This document shows, piece after piece, positions 1 through 5,787 of a DNA stretch of 6,336 nucleotides (within the stretch, counting starts at the first letter, position 1; each line of letters opens with the position of its first letter). The notes under the pieces were generated by a model. It had not been told where the DNA came from, made no database searches, and worked only from the letters and a program-made list of their open reading frames with translations. The translations under genes were made by a program, and so were the position numbers. This DNA comes from an uncultured Lachnospiraceae bacterium (GTDB lineage Bacteria; Bacillota; Clostridia; Lachnospirales; Lachnospiraceae). Where the stretch lies: assembly GCA_958426095.1 (NCBI GenBank), contig CATZYB010000144.1, positions 1-6,336 of the forward strand. Reading direction: 5' to 3'.

Positions 1-1
1 A

Positions 2-1006
2 GCTTCTTACGGAAACTCTGTAAAACAGGGCGCTGAGATCGCTATCAAAGAAATCAATGAAGCAGGCGGCGTAACAGTTGGTGATAAGACATATACACTG
101 AACATGGTATTTGCTGATGATGAAGCTACAGAAGATAAAGCTATCCAGGCTTACAACTCTGTTATGGACGAGGGCGCTCAGGCCATCCTTGGCTGTGTAA
201 CAAGCGGCGCTTGTATTGCAATCACAGATTTGACAGCGGCCGATGGTATCTTACAGATTACACCATCCGGTTCCGCTATGGATTGTACAAAGAACGACAA
301 TGCTTTCCGTATCTGCTTTACTGATCCGGCTCAGGGTGTAACAATGGCAGATTTGGCAGCAGATACACTTGGATATAAGAAAGTTGCTGTTATTTACAAT
401 CAGTCTGATGAGTACAGCACCGGTATCAGAGAAGCATTTGAGGAAGAGTTTGCAGCTAAAGGCGGCGAAATCGTAGCAAGTGAAGCTTTCGCAGAAGGCG
501 ATGTTGACTTCAATACACAGTTGACAACGATCAAAGGCACAGATGCAGAAGCTATTTTCGTTCCTGCTTACTATCAGGATGCTACATACATCACAAAACA
601 GGCTCAGGATATGGGTATGGAACTTCCATTCCTCGGCAGTGATGGATGGGACGGCGTTCTTGGAACAGTCACAGATGCAGCAACTGTTGAAGGCGCTATC
701 TTCTTAAGCCCATTCTTCGCAGCAGATCCATCTGAAAACGTATCATCATTCGTAGCAGCTTATGAAGAAGCTTACGGCGCAACACCTGACCAGTTCGCAG
801 CAGATGCTTATGACGGTGTTTACACGATCAAAGCAGCTATGGAACAGGCTGGTTCTGTTGAAAATGCAGACTTAATTGCAGCTATGACAGAAATTACTGT
901 AGATGGTCTGACAGGTGATGGTATCACATGGACAGCAGAAGGTGAACCAAACAAAGGTAGCAAATTTATCCAGATCGTGGATGGTGCTTATACATTATAT
1001 GAATAA
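2..1006 (+). CDS. livJ: Branched-chain amino acid ABC transporter substrate-binding protein (5'-truncated by window)
   Basis: This is the extracellular solute-binding component of a LivJ-type amino acid importer. In Gram-positives it is normally a lipoprotein anchored outside the membrane. The reading frame is open from base 2 to the TAA at 1004-1006, giving 334 visible residues. The signal peptide, lipobox and first part of the N-terminal lobe lie upstream, and the first ATG in the window (104) is internal. The fragment opens with ASYGNSVKQGAEIAIKEINEAGG, typical of the first helix of type I periplasmic binding proteins (Peripla_BP_6). It continues with the lobe-1 stretch around LGCVTSGACIAITD, the hinge region near YKKVAVIYNQSDEYSTG, and the lobe-2 region FLGSDGWDG. 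Codon choice is strongly biased (GCT/GCA, ACA, GAA, AAA), as expected of an abundant protein. The adjacent livHMGF genes support the role. The exact ligand (Leu/Ile/Val or another amino acid) cannot be read from sequence. Confidence in the family is high. Confidence 0.93.
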   Translation, partial: ASYGNSVKQGAEIAIKEINEAGGVTVGDKTYTLNMVFADDEATEDKAIQAYNSVMDEGAQAILGCVTSGACIAITDLTAADGILQITPSGSAMDCTKNDNAFRICFTDPAQGVTMADLAADTLGYKKVAVIYNQSDEYSTGIREAFEEEFAAKGGEIVASEAFAEGDVDFNTQLTTIKGTDAEAIFVPAYYQDATYITKQAQDMGMELPFLGSDGWDGVLGTVTDAATVEGAIFLSPFFAADPSENVSSFVAAYEEAYGATPDQFAADAYDGVYTIKAAMEQAGSVENADLIAAMTEITVDGLTGDGITWTAEGEPNKGSKFIQIVDGAYTLYE

Positions 1007-1012
1007 TTTCAT

Positions 1013-1030
1013 CTGACAGGCTTGTGTCGG
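1013..1030 (+). other. Small hairpin just after livJ stop
   Basis: CTGACA (1013-1018) can pair with TGTCGG (1025-1030) through six base pairs, one of them G-U, around a GGCTTG loop. It starts 7 nt after the livJ stop and 11 nt before the terminator stem. It has no U-tract of its own. It may be a 3'-end stabiliser of the livJ message or simply chance, as six pairs is weak evidence. Confidence 0.3.
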
Positions 1031-1040
1031 ATTAAAAGAG

Positions 1041-1080
1041 ACGCCGATGTCCCGTGACAGGGATATTGGCGTTTTCTTCA
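1041..1080 (+). terminator. Intrinsic terminator between livJ and livH
   Basis: A 13-bp stem pairs 1041-1053 (ACGCCGATGTCCC) with 1060-1072 (GGGATATTGGCGT), with two G-U pairs and no mismatches, around the 6-nt loop GTGACA. The tail TTTTCTT follows immediately. An A-rich stretch precedes the stem. This is a strong Rho-independent terminator placed 34 nt after livJ, so most livJ transcripts should end here. It separates the binding-protein gene from the permease/ATPase genes, which commonly sets a higher livJ level. Confidence 0.88.
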
Positions 1081-1118
1081 TGGATAATAACAAAGGGCTT
1101 TATTTTTTTCGTGTTTTC

Positions 1119-1147
1119 CTGACAAAAATTGGATTTTTACGTATTAA
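1119..1147 (+). promoter_or_regulatory. Candidate promoter P1 for livHMGF, with inverted repeat in spacer
   Basis: CTGACA (1119-1124) and TATTAA (1142-1147) are separated by 17 nt and match the sigma-A consensus at 9 of 12 positions. The spacer carries a perfect inverted repeat, AAAAAT (1124-1129) and ATTTTT (1133-1138) around TGG, which could bind a regulator or be a chance product of AT-rich DNA. It lies downstream of the livJ terminator and 76 nt before the livH start. The promoter call rests on pattern alone. Confidence 0.4.
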
Positions 1148-1150
1148 TCC

Positions 1151-1179
1151 TTGCAAGCGAGAAATGATTATATTAAAAT
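1151..1179 (+). promoter_or_regulatory. Candidate promoter P2 for livHMGF
   Basis: TTGCAA (1151-1156) and TAAAAT (1174-1179) are spaced by 17 nt, matching the sigma-A consensus at 9 of 12 positions. Initiation would be expected near 1186, leaving a leader of about 40 nt that includes the livH ribosome site. It is in tandem with P1, and either or both may be active. A promoter somewhere in this interval is likely because a strong terminator lies just upstream. Confidence 0.5.
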
Positions 1180-1223
1180 ATATAGTTAGTTCGGTAATAC
1201 AAAAAATAGAAAGGTGGAGGGTA

Positions 1224-2111
1224 ATGAGTCTGATTAATAATCTTGTGGAGCAGTTAATCAACGGACTGAGGACAGGGAGTATTTATGCCCTGATTGCCCT
1301 GGGGTATACCATGGTTTATGGTATTGCAAAGATGATTAACTTTGCTCATGGAGACATTATTATGGTAGGTGCATATGCACTTTATGTATTCGCGGCCTTA
1401 TTGGGACTTCCGGCGCCGGTATGTATTTTATTGACCATTATTGTCTGTGCGGTTCTCGGAATTCTGGTGGAACGTATTGCGTACAAACCACTGCGTAATG
1501 CGCCGTCGCTGGCTGTACTTATCACAGCGATCGGTGTAAGTTACTTTTTACAGAATGTTGCTTTGATCATATTTAAAGCAACGCCGATTCCTTTTGGTTC
1601 GGTGATCAAAGTGCCGTCGATAAAGATCGGAGGTATTCACATTTCCGGAATTACAATAGTAACTTTGATCGTAACGGTAATCGCTATGGCAGTTCTGACC
1701 TGGTTTATTAATAAAACAAAGGCGGGAAGTGCTATGAGAGCTGTGTCTGAAGATAAAGGTGCAGCGGCCCTGATGGGTATCAATGTAAATAAAACAATTT
1801 CTATGACGTTTGCTATTGGCTCGGCCTTAGCGGCGGTGGCCGGTATTCTCTTTATCTGTCAGTATGAGTCTTTATCTCCGACATTGGGCGCTTTGCCGGG
1901 CATCAAAGCCTTCGTTGCGGCGGTTCTTGGCGGTATCGGAAGTATTCCGGGAGCCATGCTTGGAGGAATCGTACTAGGAATTATTGAGAGTTTGTCGAAA
2001 GCGTATATTTCTACTCAGCTTGCGGACGCCATTGTTTTCGGTGTGCTTGTTATCGTTTTATTAGTTAAACCGTCCGGTTTGCTTGGTAAGATGAAAGCAG
2101 AGAAAGTGTAG
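1224..2111 (+). CDS. livH: Branched-chain amino acid ABC transporter permease LivH
   Basis: This is one of the two integral membrane subunits forming the translocation path of a LivHMGF-type importer (BPD_transp_2 family). The 295-residue product is close to the usual LivH length. Visible landmarks are GSIYALIALGYTMVYGI (18-34), NFAHGD (39-44), the conserved loop and helix ERIAYKPLR...VLITAIGVSYFLQN (83-111), the cytoplasmic coupling loop MRAVSEDKGAAALMGIN (171-187) that contacts the ATPases, and the tail KPSGLLGK (282-289). About eight hydrophobic segments are present. I chose ATG 1224 because AGGTGG (1212-1217) sits 6 nt upstream and the product then begins where LivH proteins normally do. 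The frame stays open back to an ATG at 1047, but that one lies inside the terminator stem and would add 59 residues with no family resemblance. It is first in the permease-ATPase cluster, and livM follows within 9 nt. Confidence 0.95.
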   Translation: MSLINNLVEQLINGLRTGSIYALIALGYTMVYGIAKMINFAHGDIIMVGAYALYVFAALLGLPAPVCILLTIIVCAVLGILVERIAYKPLRNAPSLAVLITAIGVSYFLQNVALIIFKATPIPFGSVIKVPSIKIGGIHISGITIVTLIVTVIAMAVLTWFINKTKAGSAMRAVSEDKGAAALMGINVNKTISMTFAIGSALAAVAGILFICQYESLSPTLGALPGIKAFVAAVLGGIGSIPGAMLGGIVLGIIESLSKAYISTQLADAIVFGVLVIVLLVKPSGLLGKMKAEKV

Positions 2112-2120
2112 GTGGCTGTC

Positions 2121-3092
2121 GTGAATAAGAAAATTAATAAATCAGTAATCATAAATGTTATTTTAGCGCTTGTTGTCTATGGCGTTGTTATGGCATTAAT
2201 TTATGGCGGATTGCTTGGACGCCAGGCTATGTCCATTATTATTCCATGTTGTATTAATGTTATGCTGGCGGTTTCGCTTTGTCTGCTGGTTGGTTTTCTT
2301 GGGGAGCTGACATTGGGGCATGCAGGATTCATGTCGATCGGCGCCTATGCAGGGGCTCTGACGACGAACGCACTGGATCTTCCGCCGCAGATTGAACTTT
2401 TGATCGGTCTTTTGGTCGGCGGTATCGTTGCGGCGGTGTTCAGTTTGATCATCGGTCTGCCCGTACTTCGTCTGAAGGGCGATTATCTGGCAATTGTTAC
2501 ATTGGGATTTGGTGAGATCATTAAGTCTGTTATTAACTTTTTAGGTTTTACAGGCGGCGCTAAAGGACTTTCTGGTATCGGAGCCTACAGCAACTATAAA
2601 AACTTTACGTTCGTTTATATATTTGTTTTGCTGACGATTCTTGTCATTTCAAATCTGGTAAAATCCAGACATGGCCGGGCTATCTGTGCGGTGCGTGACA
2701 ATTATATTGCAGCGGAGGCTGTTGGCATTAAAGTCAGCAAGTTTAAAACAATGGCCTTTGTTATCTCCGGTTTCTTTGCCGGAATGGCCGGTGTATTTTA
2801 TGCCCATAACGTAGGTATTTTGAAACCGGGAAATTTTGACTATAATAAATCCATCGAGATACTTGTTATGGTCGTGCTCGGCGGTATGGGGAATATTAAA
2901 GGAGCGATCATTGCGGCCGTTATTTTAACAGCCCTTCCGGAAGTCCTTCGTAGTGCTGCAGATTTCCGTATGCTGCTTTATGCGATCGTTCTGATTGCGA
3001 TGATGCTCTTTAATAACTCTAAGTTCCGTATGGCGATGATTGAAAAACGAAACCTCAAAAAGGCAATGAGTATTCAGAAGGAGGGCGAATAG
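2121..3092 (+). CDS. livM: Branched-chain amino acid ABC transporter permease LivM
   Basis: This is the second integral membrane subunit, partner of LivH in the importer channel. With the chosen start it has 323 residues, a normal length for LivM. Characteristic stretches are GELTLGHAGFMSIGAY (61-76), RLKGDYLAIVTLGFGEI (117-133), TGGAKGL (144-150) and the coupling loop RAICAVRDNYIAAEAVGI (186-203). The C-terminal helices and a basic tail follow. The start is an unusual case. GTG 2112 directly abuts the livH stop, but the only good ribosome site, AGGTGG (2110-2115), overlaps it and is spaced 5 nt from GTG 2121. I therefore prefer 2121 (N-terminus MNKKINKSVI), and the alternative would only add three residues. 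The livH stop codon lies within this ribosome site, pointing to translational coupling. The livG start is 1 nt past the stop. Confidence 0.94.
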   Translation: MNKKINKSVIINVILALVVYGVVMALIYGGLLGRQAMSIIIPCCINVMLAVSLCLLVGFLGELTLGHAGFMSIGAYAGALTTNALDLPPQIELLIGLLVGGIVAAVFSLIIGLPVLRLKGDYLAIVTLGFGEIIKSVINFLGFTGGAKGLSGIGAYSNYKNFTFVYIFVLLTILVISNLVKSRHGRAICAVRDNYIAAEAVGIKVSKFKTMAFVISGFFAGMAGVFYAHNVGILKPGNFDYNKSIEILVMVVLGGMGNIKGAIIAAVILTALPEVLRSAADFRMLLYAIVLIAMMLFNNSKFRMAMIEKRNLKKAMSIQKEGE

Positions 3093-3093
3093 G

Positions 3094-3852
3094 ATGGCTC
3101 TATTGGAAGTGAAACATCTGGGAATCTCCTTTGGCGGCCTTCGTGCTGTTGATGATTTGAATATGAGTATTGAGCAGGGAAGTCTGGTCGGACTGATCGG
3201 CCCGAATGGCGCAGGTAAGACGACGGCATTTAACCTGCTGACCGGTGTGTATGCACCGAGTGAAGGAACCATCGTATTGGATGGAGAAAATCTTGTCGGA
3301 AAGGCTCCGACAGAAATCTGTAAGTCGGGTATTGCGAGAACCTTCCAGAATATTCGTCTTTTTTCCCAAATGACTGTGTTAGACAATGTTAAAGTAGCTC
3401 TTCACAATCATGTGGAATATAGTCTGGCTGAAAGCTTTTTCCATTTGGGAAAATACTCCAAAAAGGAAAAAGAGATGGATGAGCGGGCTATTGAGATATT
3501 AAAGGTATTTGATCTGGATGGTCAGGCAGATGTACTGGCATCGAATTTACCTTATGGTAAACAGAGAAAACTGGAGATTGCCCGTGCCCTGGCTACGGAA
3601 CCAAAGCTTTTGCTGCTGGATGAACCGGCGGCCGGTATGAACCCGAATGAAACCCAGGAACTGATGGACACCATTCAGTTGATCCGTGAAAAATTCCATA
3701 TTACCATTCTTCTGATCGAGCATGATATGAAACTGGTATCCGGTATTTGTGAGTATCTTTATGTACTGAACTTCGGTATGGAACTGGCTCACGGAGAACC
3801 AACGGATGTTTTGAATGATCCGAAGGTTATCACGGCATATCTGGGCGAGTAG
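3094..3852 (+). CDS. livG: Branched-chain amino acid ABC transporter ATP-binding protein LivG
   Basis: This is one of two cytoplasmic ATPases that drive uptake through LivH/LivM. The 252-residue product has a full ABC domain. It shows Walker A GPNGAGKT (36-43), Q-loop RTFQNIRLF with Q85, a signature region LPYGKQRKLEIARAL (152-166), Walker B LLLLDEP (172-178) with catalytic E177, D-loop AAGMNP (179-184) and H-loop IEHDM with H210. The signature departs from LSGGQ, but L-x-YG-x-QR is the usual form in the LivG family, so this is not a defect. The insert between the Q-loop and the signature and the C-terminal YLGE ending are also typical. The start at ATG 3094 has AAGGAGGG (3078-3085) 8 nt upstream, inside the end of livM, which suggests coupled translation. 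Confidence 0.96.
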   Translation: MALLEVKHLGISFGGLRAVDDLNMSIEQGSLVGLIGPNGAGKTTAFNLLTGVYAPSEGTIVLDGENLVGKAPTEICKSGIARTFQNIRLFSQMTVLDNVKVALHNHVEYSLAESFFHLGKYSKKEKEMDERAIEILKVFDLDGQADVLASNLPYGKQRKLEIARALATEPKLLLLDEPAAGMNPNETQELMDTIQLIREKFHITILLIEHDMKLVSGICEYLYVLNFGMELAHGEPTDVLNDPKVITAYLGE

Positions 3853-3864
3853 GAGGGCAATGTC

Positions 3865-4575
3865 ATGGCAATGTTAAAAGTTACAGATTTACAAGTATAT
3901 TATGGTGTTATTCAGGCGATCAAAGGAATCTCTTTCGAGGTTAATGAAGGCGAGGTTATCGCTCTCATTGGGGCCAACGGCGCTGGAAAGACAACCATTT
4001 TGCATACAATTACCGGACTGGTTGAGGCCAAAGGCGGAACGGTGGAATTTGAAGGAACGAATATTACCAAAATGCCGGGACATAAAATTGTCACATTGGG
4101 TATGGCCCATGTACCGGAAGGACGTCGTGTGTTTGCAGAATTAACGGTTTTGGAAAATTTGAAACTGGGTGCTTATACCCGGAAAGATAAAAATGAAATC
4201 GAAGCGTCTCTGCAGATGGTTTATAAACGTTTTCCGCGTTTGGAAGAACGTAAGAACCAGCTGGCTGGAACTTTATCCGGCGGCGAGCAGCAGATGCTGG
4301 CCATGGGCCGTGCGCTTATGTCCCATCCAAAGATCATCCTTATGGATGAGCCATCTATGGGTTTGTCTCCGATTTTCGTTAATGAAATTTTTGATATTAT
4401 AAAAGAAGTCAGTGCCGGCGGAACTACCGTTCTTCTGGTTGAACAGAACGCGAAAAAGGCCCTGAGCATTGCGGACAGAGCATATGTACTTGAAACAGGT
4501 AAGATTGTTCTTGAAGGGGATGCGAAGGAACTGATGAATGATGAATCGGTGAAGAAGGCATATCTGGGTGAATAG
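3865..4575 (+). CDS. livF: Branched-chain amino acid ABC transporter ATP-binding protein LivF
   Basis: This is the second ATPase of the importer and is expected to pair with LivG. The 236 residues match the usual LivF length. The ABC motifs are Walker A GANGAGKT (36-43), a Q-loop in which E85 stands in for glutamine (HVPEGRRVF), the canonical signature LSGGEQQMLAMGRAL (137-151), Walker B IILMDEP (157-163) with E162, and a switch region LVEQNA where Q194 replaces the usual histidine. Both substitutions are family features of LivF rather than decay. The start at ATG 3865 is preceded by AGGAGGG (3851-3857) with 7-nt spacing. A second ATG at 3871 is too far from that site. The first bases of the ribosome site are the last two of the livG TAG stop. 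The kinase-like gene follows after 11 nt. Confidence 0.96.
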   Translation: MAMLKVTDLQVYYGVIQAIKGISFEVNEGEVIALIGANGAGKTTILHTITGLVEAKGGTVEFEGTNITKMPGHKIVTLGMAHVPEGRRVFAELTVLENLKLGAYTRKDKNEIEASLQMVYKRFPRLEERKNQLAGTLSGGEQQMLAMGRALMSHPKIILMDEPSMGLSPIFVNEIFDIIKEVSAGGTTVLLVEQNAKKALSIADRAYVLETGKIVLEGDAKELMNDESVKKAYLGE

Positions 4576-4586
4576 GAGGGATTCAC

Positions 4587-5216
4587 ATGAGCCATACAGT
4601 TATTACCATCGCACGTCAGTACGGAAGCGGCGGAAAAACCGTCGGTAAAATGCTGGCGGAGGATTTGGGGATTCATTTTTATGACCGGGAAATTATCCGG
4701 TTAGCATCTGACGAAAGTGGAATCAGCGAGCAGCTTTTTGGCGCAGCGGACGAGGCGCCGAAGTCCGGGATTTTAGGACGGATTGCTAAGAAGGTTTATA
4801 CCGGAGAGGTACTTCCGCCGGACAGTGATGATTTTGTTTCTACAGATAATTTATTTAATTATCAGGCGAAGATCATTAAGCAGATTGCAGAAGAGGAATC
4901 CTGTGTGATCATCGGACGTTGTGCAGATTTTGTTTTGAAAGACTATGATAATGTGATCAGTGTCTTTGTTCATGGTCCGTTTGATTTCTGTCTGGAACAG
5001 GCGATGAAGAAATTCAGTAAGACCGAAGATGAAATGCGTCGGTTTATCCAGAAAAAAGATAAATACCGGGGAGACTATTATAAGTACCATACTGGTCAGG
5101 AATGGTATGATGCCCGGAATTACGATCTGTGTCTGGACAGCAGTAAGCTTGGTTTCGAGGGCTGTGTGGAAGCTATTAAAGCTTACATGAAAGTTCGGGG
5201 ATTATCCGTTAAATAG
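4587..5216 (+). CDS. Cytidylate kinase-like family protein
   Basis: This 209-residue P-loop protein belongs to the cytidylate kinase-like group (Cytidylate_kin2). That group resembles nucleoside monophosphate kinases, but its substrate is generally not established. Landmarks are the N-terminal ITIARQYGSGGKTVGKMLAE (6-25) with the phosphate-binding GSGGKT at 13-18, FYDREII (31-37), VIIGRCAD (107-114), a basic lid-like segment KKDKYRGDYYKYHTG (156-170) and NYDLCLDSSKLG (178-189). It is probably cytosolic, with no signal or membrane segment. ATG 4587 has AGGAGGG (4574-4580) 6 nt upstream, fused to the livF stop. The gene is thus the last member of the livHMGF transcript, and a strong terminator follows. 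Whether it phosphorylates CMP/dCMP or another small molecule cannot be read here. The housekeeping cmk gene is usually elsewhere in such genomes, so the symbol cmk is not justified. Confidence 0.88.
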   Translation: MSHTVITIARQYGSGGKTVGKMLAEDLGIHFYDREIIRLASDESGISEQLFGAADEAPKSGILGRIAKKVYTGEVLPPDSDDFVSTDNLFNYQAKIIKQIAEEESCVIIGRCADFVLKDYDNVISVFVHGPFDFCLEQAMKKFSKTEDEMRRFIQKKDKYRGDYYKYHTGQEWYDARNYDLCLDSSKLGFEGCVEAIKAYMKVRGLSVK

Positions 5217-5228
5217 AAATTTGTAAAG

Positions 5229-5278
5229 TTTCCGAAAAATACGTTAAGGTTTATTAGCGGTTTTTCGGAAATTTTTTT
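5229..5278 (+). terminator. Intrinsic terminator closing the liv-kinase operon
   Basis: A perfect 11-bp inverted repeat pairs TTTCCGAAAAA (5229-5239) with TTTTTCGGAAA (5261-5271), followed directly by seven T residues (5272-5278). The intervening 21 nt can extend the stem through CGTTAA (5242-5247) and TTAGCG (5254-5259), leaving a six-base loop. It starts 12 nt after the kinase-like stop codon. The flanking A and T runs mean it could also act on transcription from the opposite strand. Strong call. Confidence 0.88.
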
Positions 5279-5296
5279 GACCGGTTTTTGTCAAAA
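5275..5296. repeat. Inverted repeat TTTTGAC-N8-GTCAAAA
   Basis: Perfect 7-bp arms lie at 5275-5281 and 5290-5296 with the spacer CGGTTTTT. The left arm overlaps the terminator T-tract, and the right arm shares its last base with the next palindrome. It could be a regulator site or part of the boundary of the transposase-family relic. Its function is unknown. Confidence 0.5.
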
Positions 5297-5309
5297 TCCA
5301 TCGATGGAT
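5296..5309. repeat. Perfect 14-bp palindrome ATCCATCGATGGAT
   Basis: The 14 bases read identically on both strands with no spacer. The palindrome ends within the first ATG (5308) of the N-terminal reading frame of the relic gene. Such a site could be an operator or a DNA-processing signal associated with the mobile-type gene. No regulator family is suggested by the sequence. Confidence 0.55.
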
Positions 5310-5345
5310 GATGAAAGGAGAGGAACGAAAGGAATTTCTTGATAT

Positions 5346-5765
5346 GTGTACCGGGGCCCGGGGCGTGAAGATGCTCTATGTATCTACATAGCTCTTGACA
5401 TCTTTAAGAAAAAACAGCACAATGAAGGGGACAGGACGCATAACAGGTTAGAGGCATGGCTCGCATTTTTCTGCCGGGACGAGCCGGAGATGATTCTCCG
5501 ATTGATCGAGGCATATCCGGAGTTTAAGGCCCTGTATGAAGATGTTTTTGAGTTATGCCGGAATGTGGAGGGCCTTATGGAGATATTTTCAAAAGAGCTG
5601 CTGGAGATGGACCGGAACACGGTGAAGCTGATGATCGACCAGATGCAGGAGAAGATCGATGCACAGGAGCGGGTGATCCAGGAGAAGGATGCAGAGCTTG
5701 AGATGGTAAAACAGGAGATGGCTCAGCGGATTGCAGAGCTGGAGCGGAAGTTAGCGGAGCGATAA
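5346..5765 (+). CDS. Residual open frame: C-terminal helical/coiled-coil part of the transposase-family relic
   Basis: This is the longest open frame in the relic, 139 codons from GTG 5346 to TAA 5763-5765. A TGA lies two codons upstream (5340-5342), so GTG 5346 is the earliest start. AAAGGAA lies about 11 nt before it, a modest ribosome site. Residues 1-11 are an out-of-frame reading of the relic's N-terminal segment and have no family meaning. Residues about 12-100 match the family C-terminal region (EAWLAFF 36-42, EAYPEFKALYEDVFELCRN 55-73, FSKELLEMDRNTV 81-93). Residues 94-139 are a charged heptad-like coiled coil rich in E, Q, K and R. No catalytic residues are present. If made, it could only be a small helical, possibly dimerising protein. 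A later ATG at 5490 (residue 49) is another possible start. Automatic annotation may call this a hypothetical protein; I consider it most likely a gene fragment. Confidence 0.45.
   Translation: MYRGPGREDALCIYIALDIFKKKQHNEGDRTHNRLEAWLAFFCRDEPEMILRLIEAYPEFKALYEDVFELCRNVEGLMEIFSKELLEMDRNTVKLMIDQMQEKIDAQERVIQEKDAELEMVKQEMAQRIAELERKLAER
5376..5391. repeat. Inverted repeat CTATGTA-TC-TACATAG at the apparent deletion join
   Basis: Perfect 7-bp arms (5376-5382 and 5385-5391) flank a 2-nt spacer. The element sits where the N-terminal frame of the relic loses family resemblance and the C-terminal frame gains it. Its right arm includes the TAG that ends the first frame. It may mark the rearrangement point, or be coincidence. 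Confidence 0.45.
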
Positions 5766-5787
5766 GAAGATGAATATACGAAAGATA

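Larger units (their letters stand above)
5308..5765 (+). pseudogene. Internally deleted PD-(D/E)XK nuclease family transposase (Rpn/PDDEXK_2-like) relic
   Basis: Two pieces of what appears to be one gene lie in different frames. From ATG 5308 (or 5311), one frame reads MMKGEERKEFLDMCTGARGV followed by KMLYVST, and stops at TAG 5389-5391. The FLDMCTGARxVKMLY stretch resembles the start of PD-(D/E)XK transposase-family proteins common in Lachnospiraceae. A second frame then supplies YIALDIFKKKQHNEGDRTHN, continuing to RLEAWLAF, EPEMILRLIEAYPEFKALYE, MEIFSKELLEMDRNTV and a coiled-coil tail, all resembling the C-terminal part of the same family, up to TAA 5763-5765. The nuclease core that normally lies between them, including its acidic catalytic residues, is absent. 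From memory of the family, roughly 150-200 residues are missing. The apparent join is near 5374-5392 and changes frame. Both the family assignment and the deletion are my recollection of related proteins, not an alignment. Confidence 0.68.

Noticed and set aside
1047..1223. In-frame 59-codon N-terminal extension of livH starting at ATG 1047
   Set aside because: The start lies inside the terminator stem, has no ribosome site, and the added residues do not resemble LivH. ATG 1224 has a good ribosome site and gives the normal N-terminus.
2112..2120. Earlier GTG start for livM at 2112
   Set aside because: The only ribosome site, AGGTGG at 2110-2115, overlaps this codon and is properly spaced for GTG 2121.
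2925..3386. 153-codon open frame on the minus strand across the livM-livG junction
   Set aside because: It is antisense to two well-supported genes, its peptide has no recognisable domain, and such frames are common opposite conserved coding DNA.
3547..3600. LivG signature LPYGKQR instead of LSGGQ, possibly a defective ATPase
   Set aside because: The L-x-YG-x-QR form is normal for LivG proteins, and all other ABC motifs are intact.
4105..4452. LivF Q-loop glutamate (E85) and switch glutamine (Q194) in place of Q and H
   Set aside because: Both are characteristic of the LivF family, so they are not evidence of decay or novelty.
4620..4643. Kinase-like P-loop GSGGKT lacking the classical G-x4-GK[ST] spacing
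   Set aside because: The RQYGSGG form is usual in the cytidylate kinase-like family, so it does not argue for inactivity.
4221..4676. 151-codon open frame on the minus strand across livF and the kinase-like gene
   Set aside because: It is the antisense shadow of the ABC ATPase motifs, with a low-complexity Ser/Pro-rich peptide and no family resemblance.
5351..5364. GC-rich run CCGGGGCCCGGGGC with overlapping palindromes
   Set aside because: It is explained by the codons for T-G-A-R-G in the relic's N-terminal motif, with no sign of a separate element.
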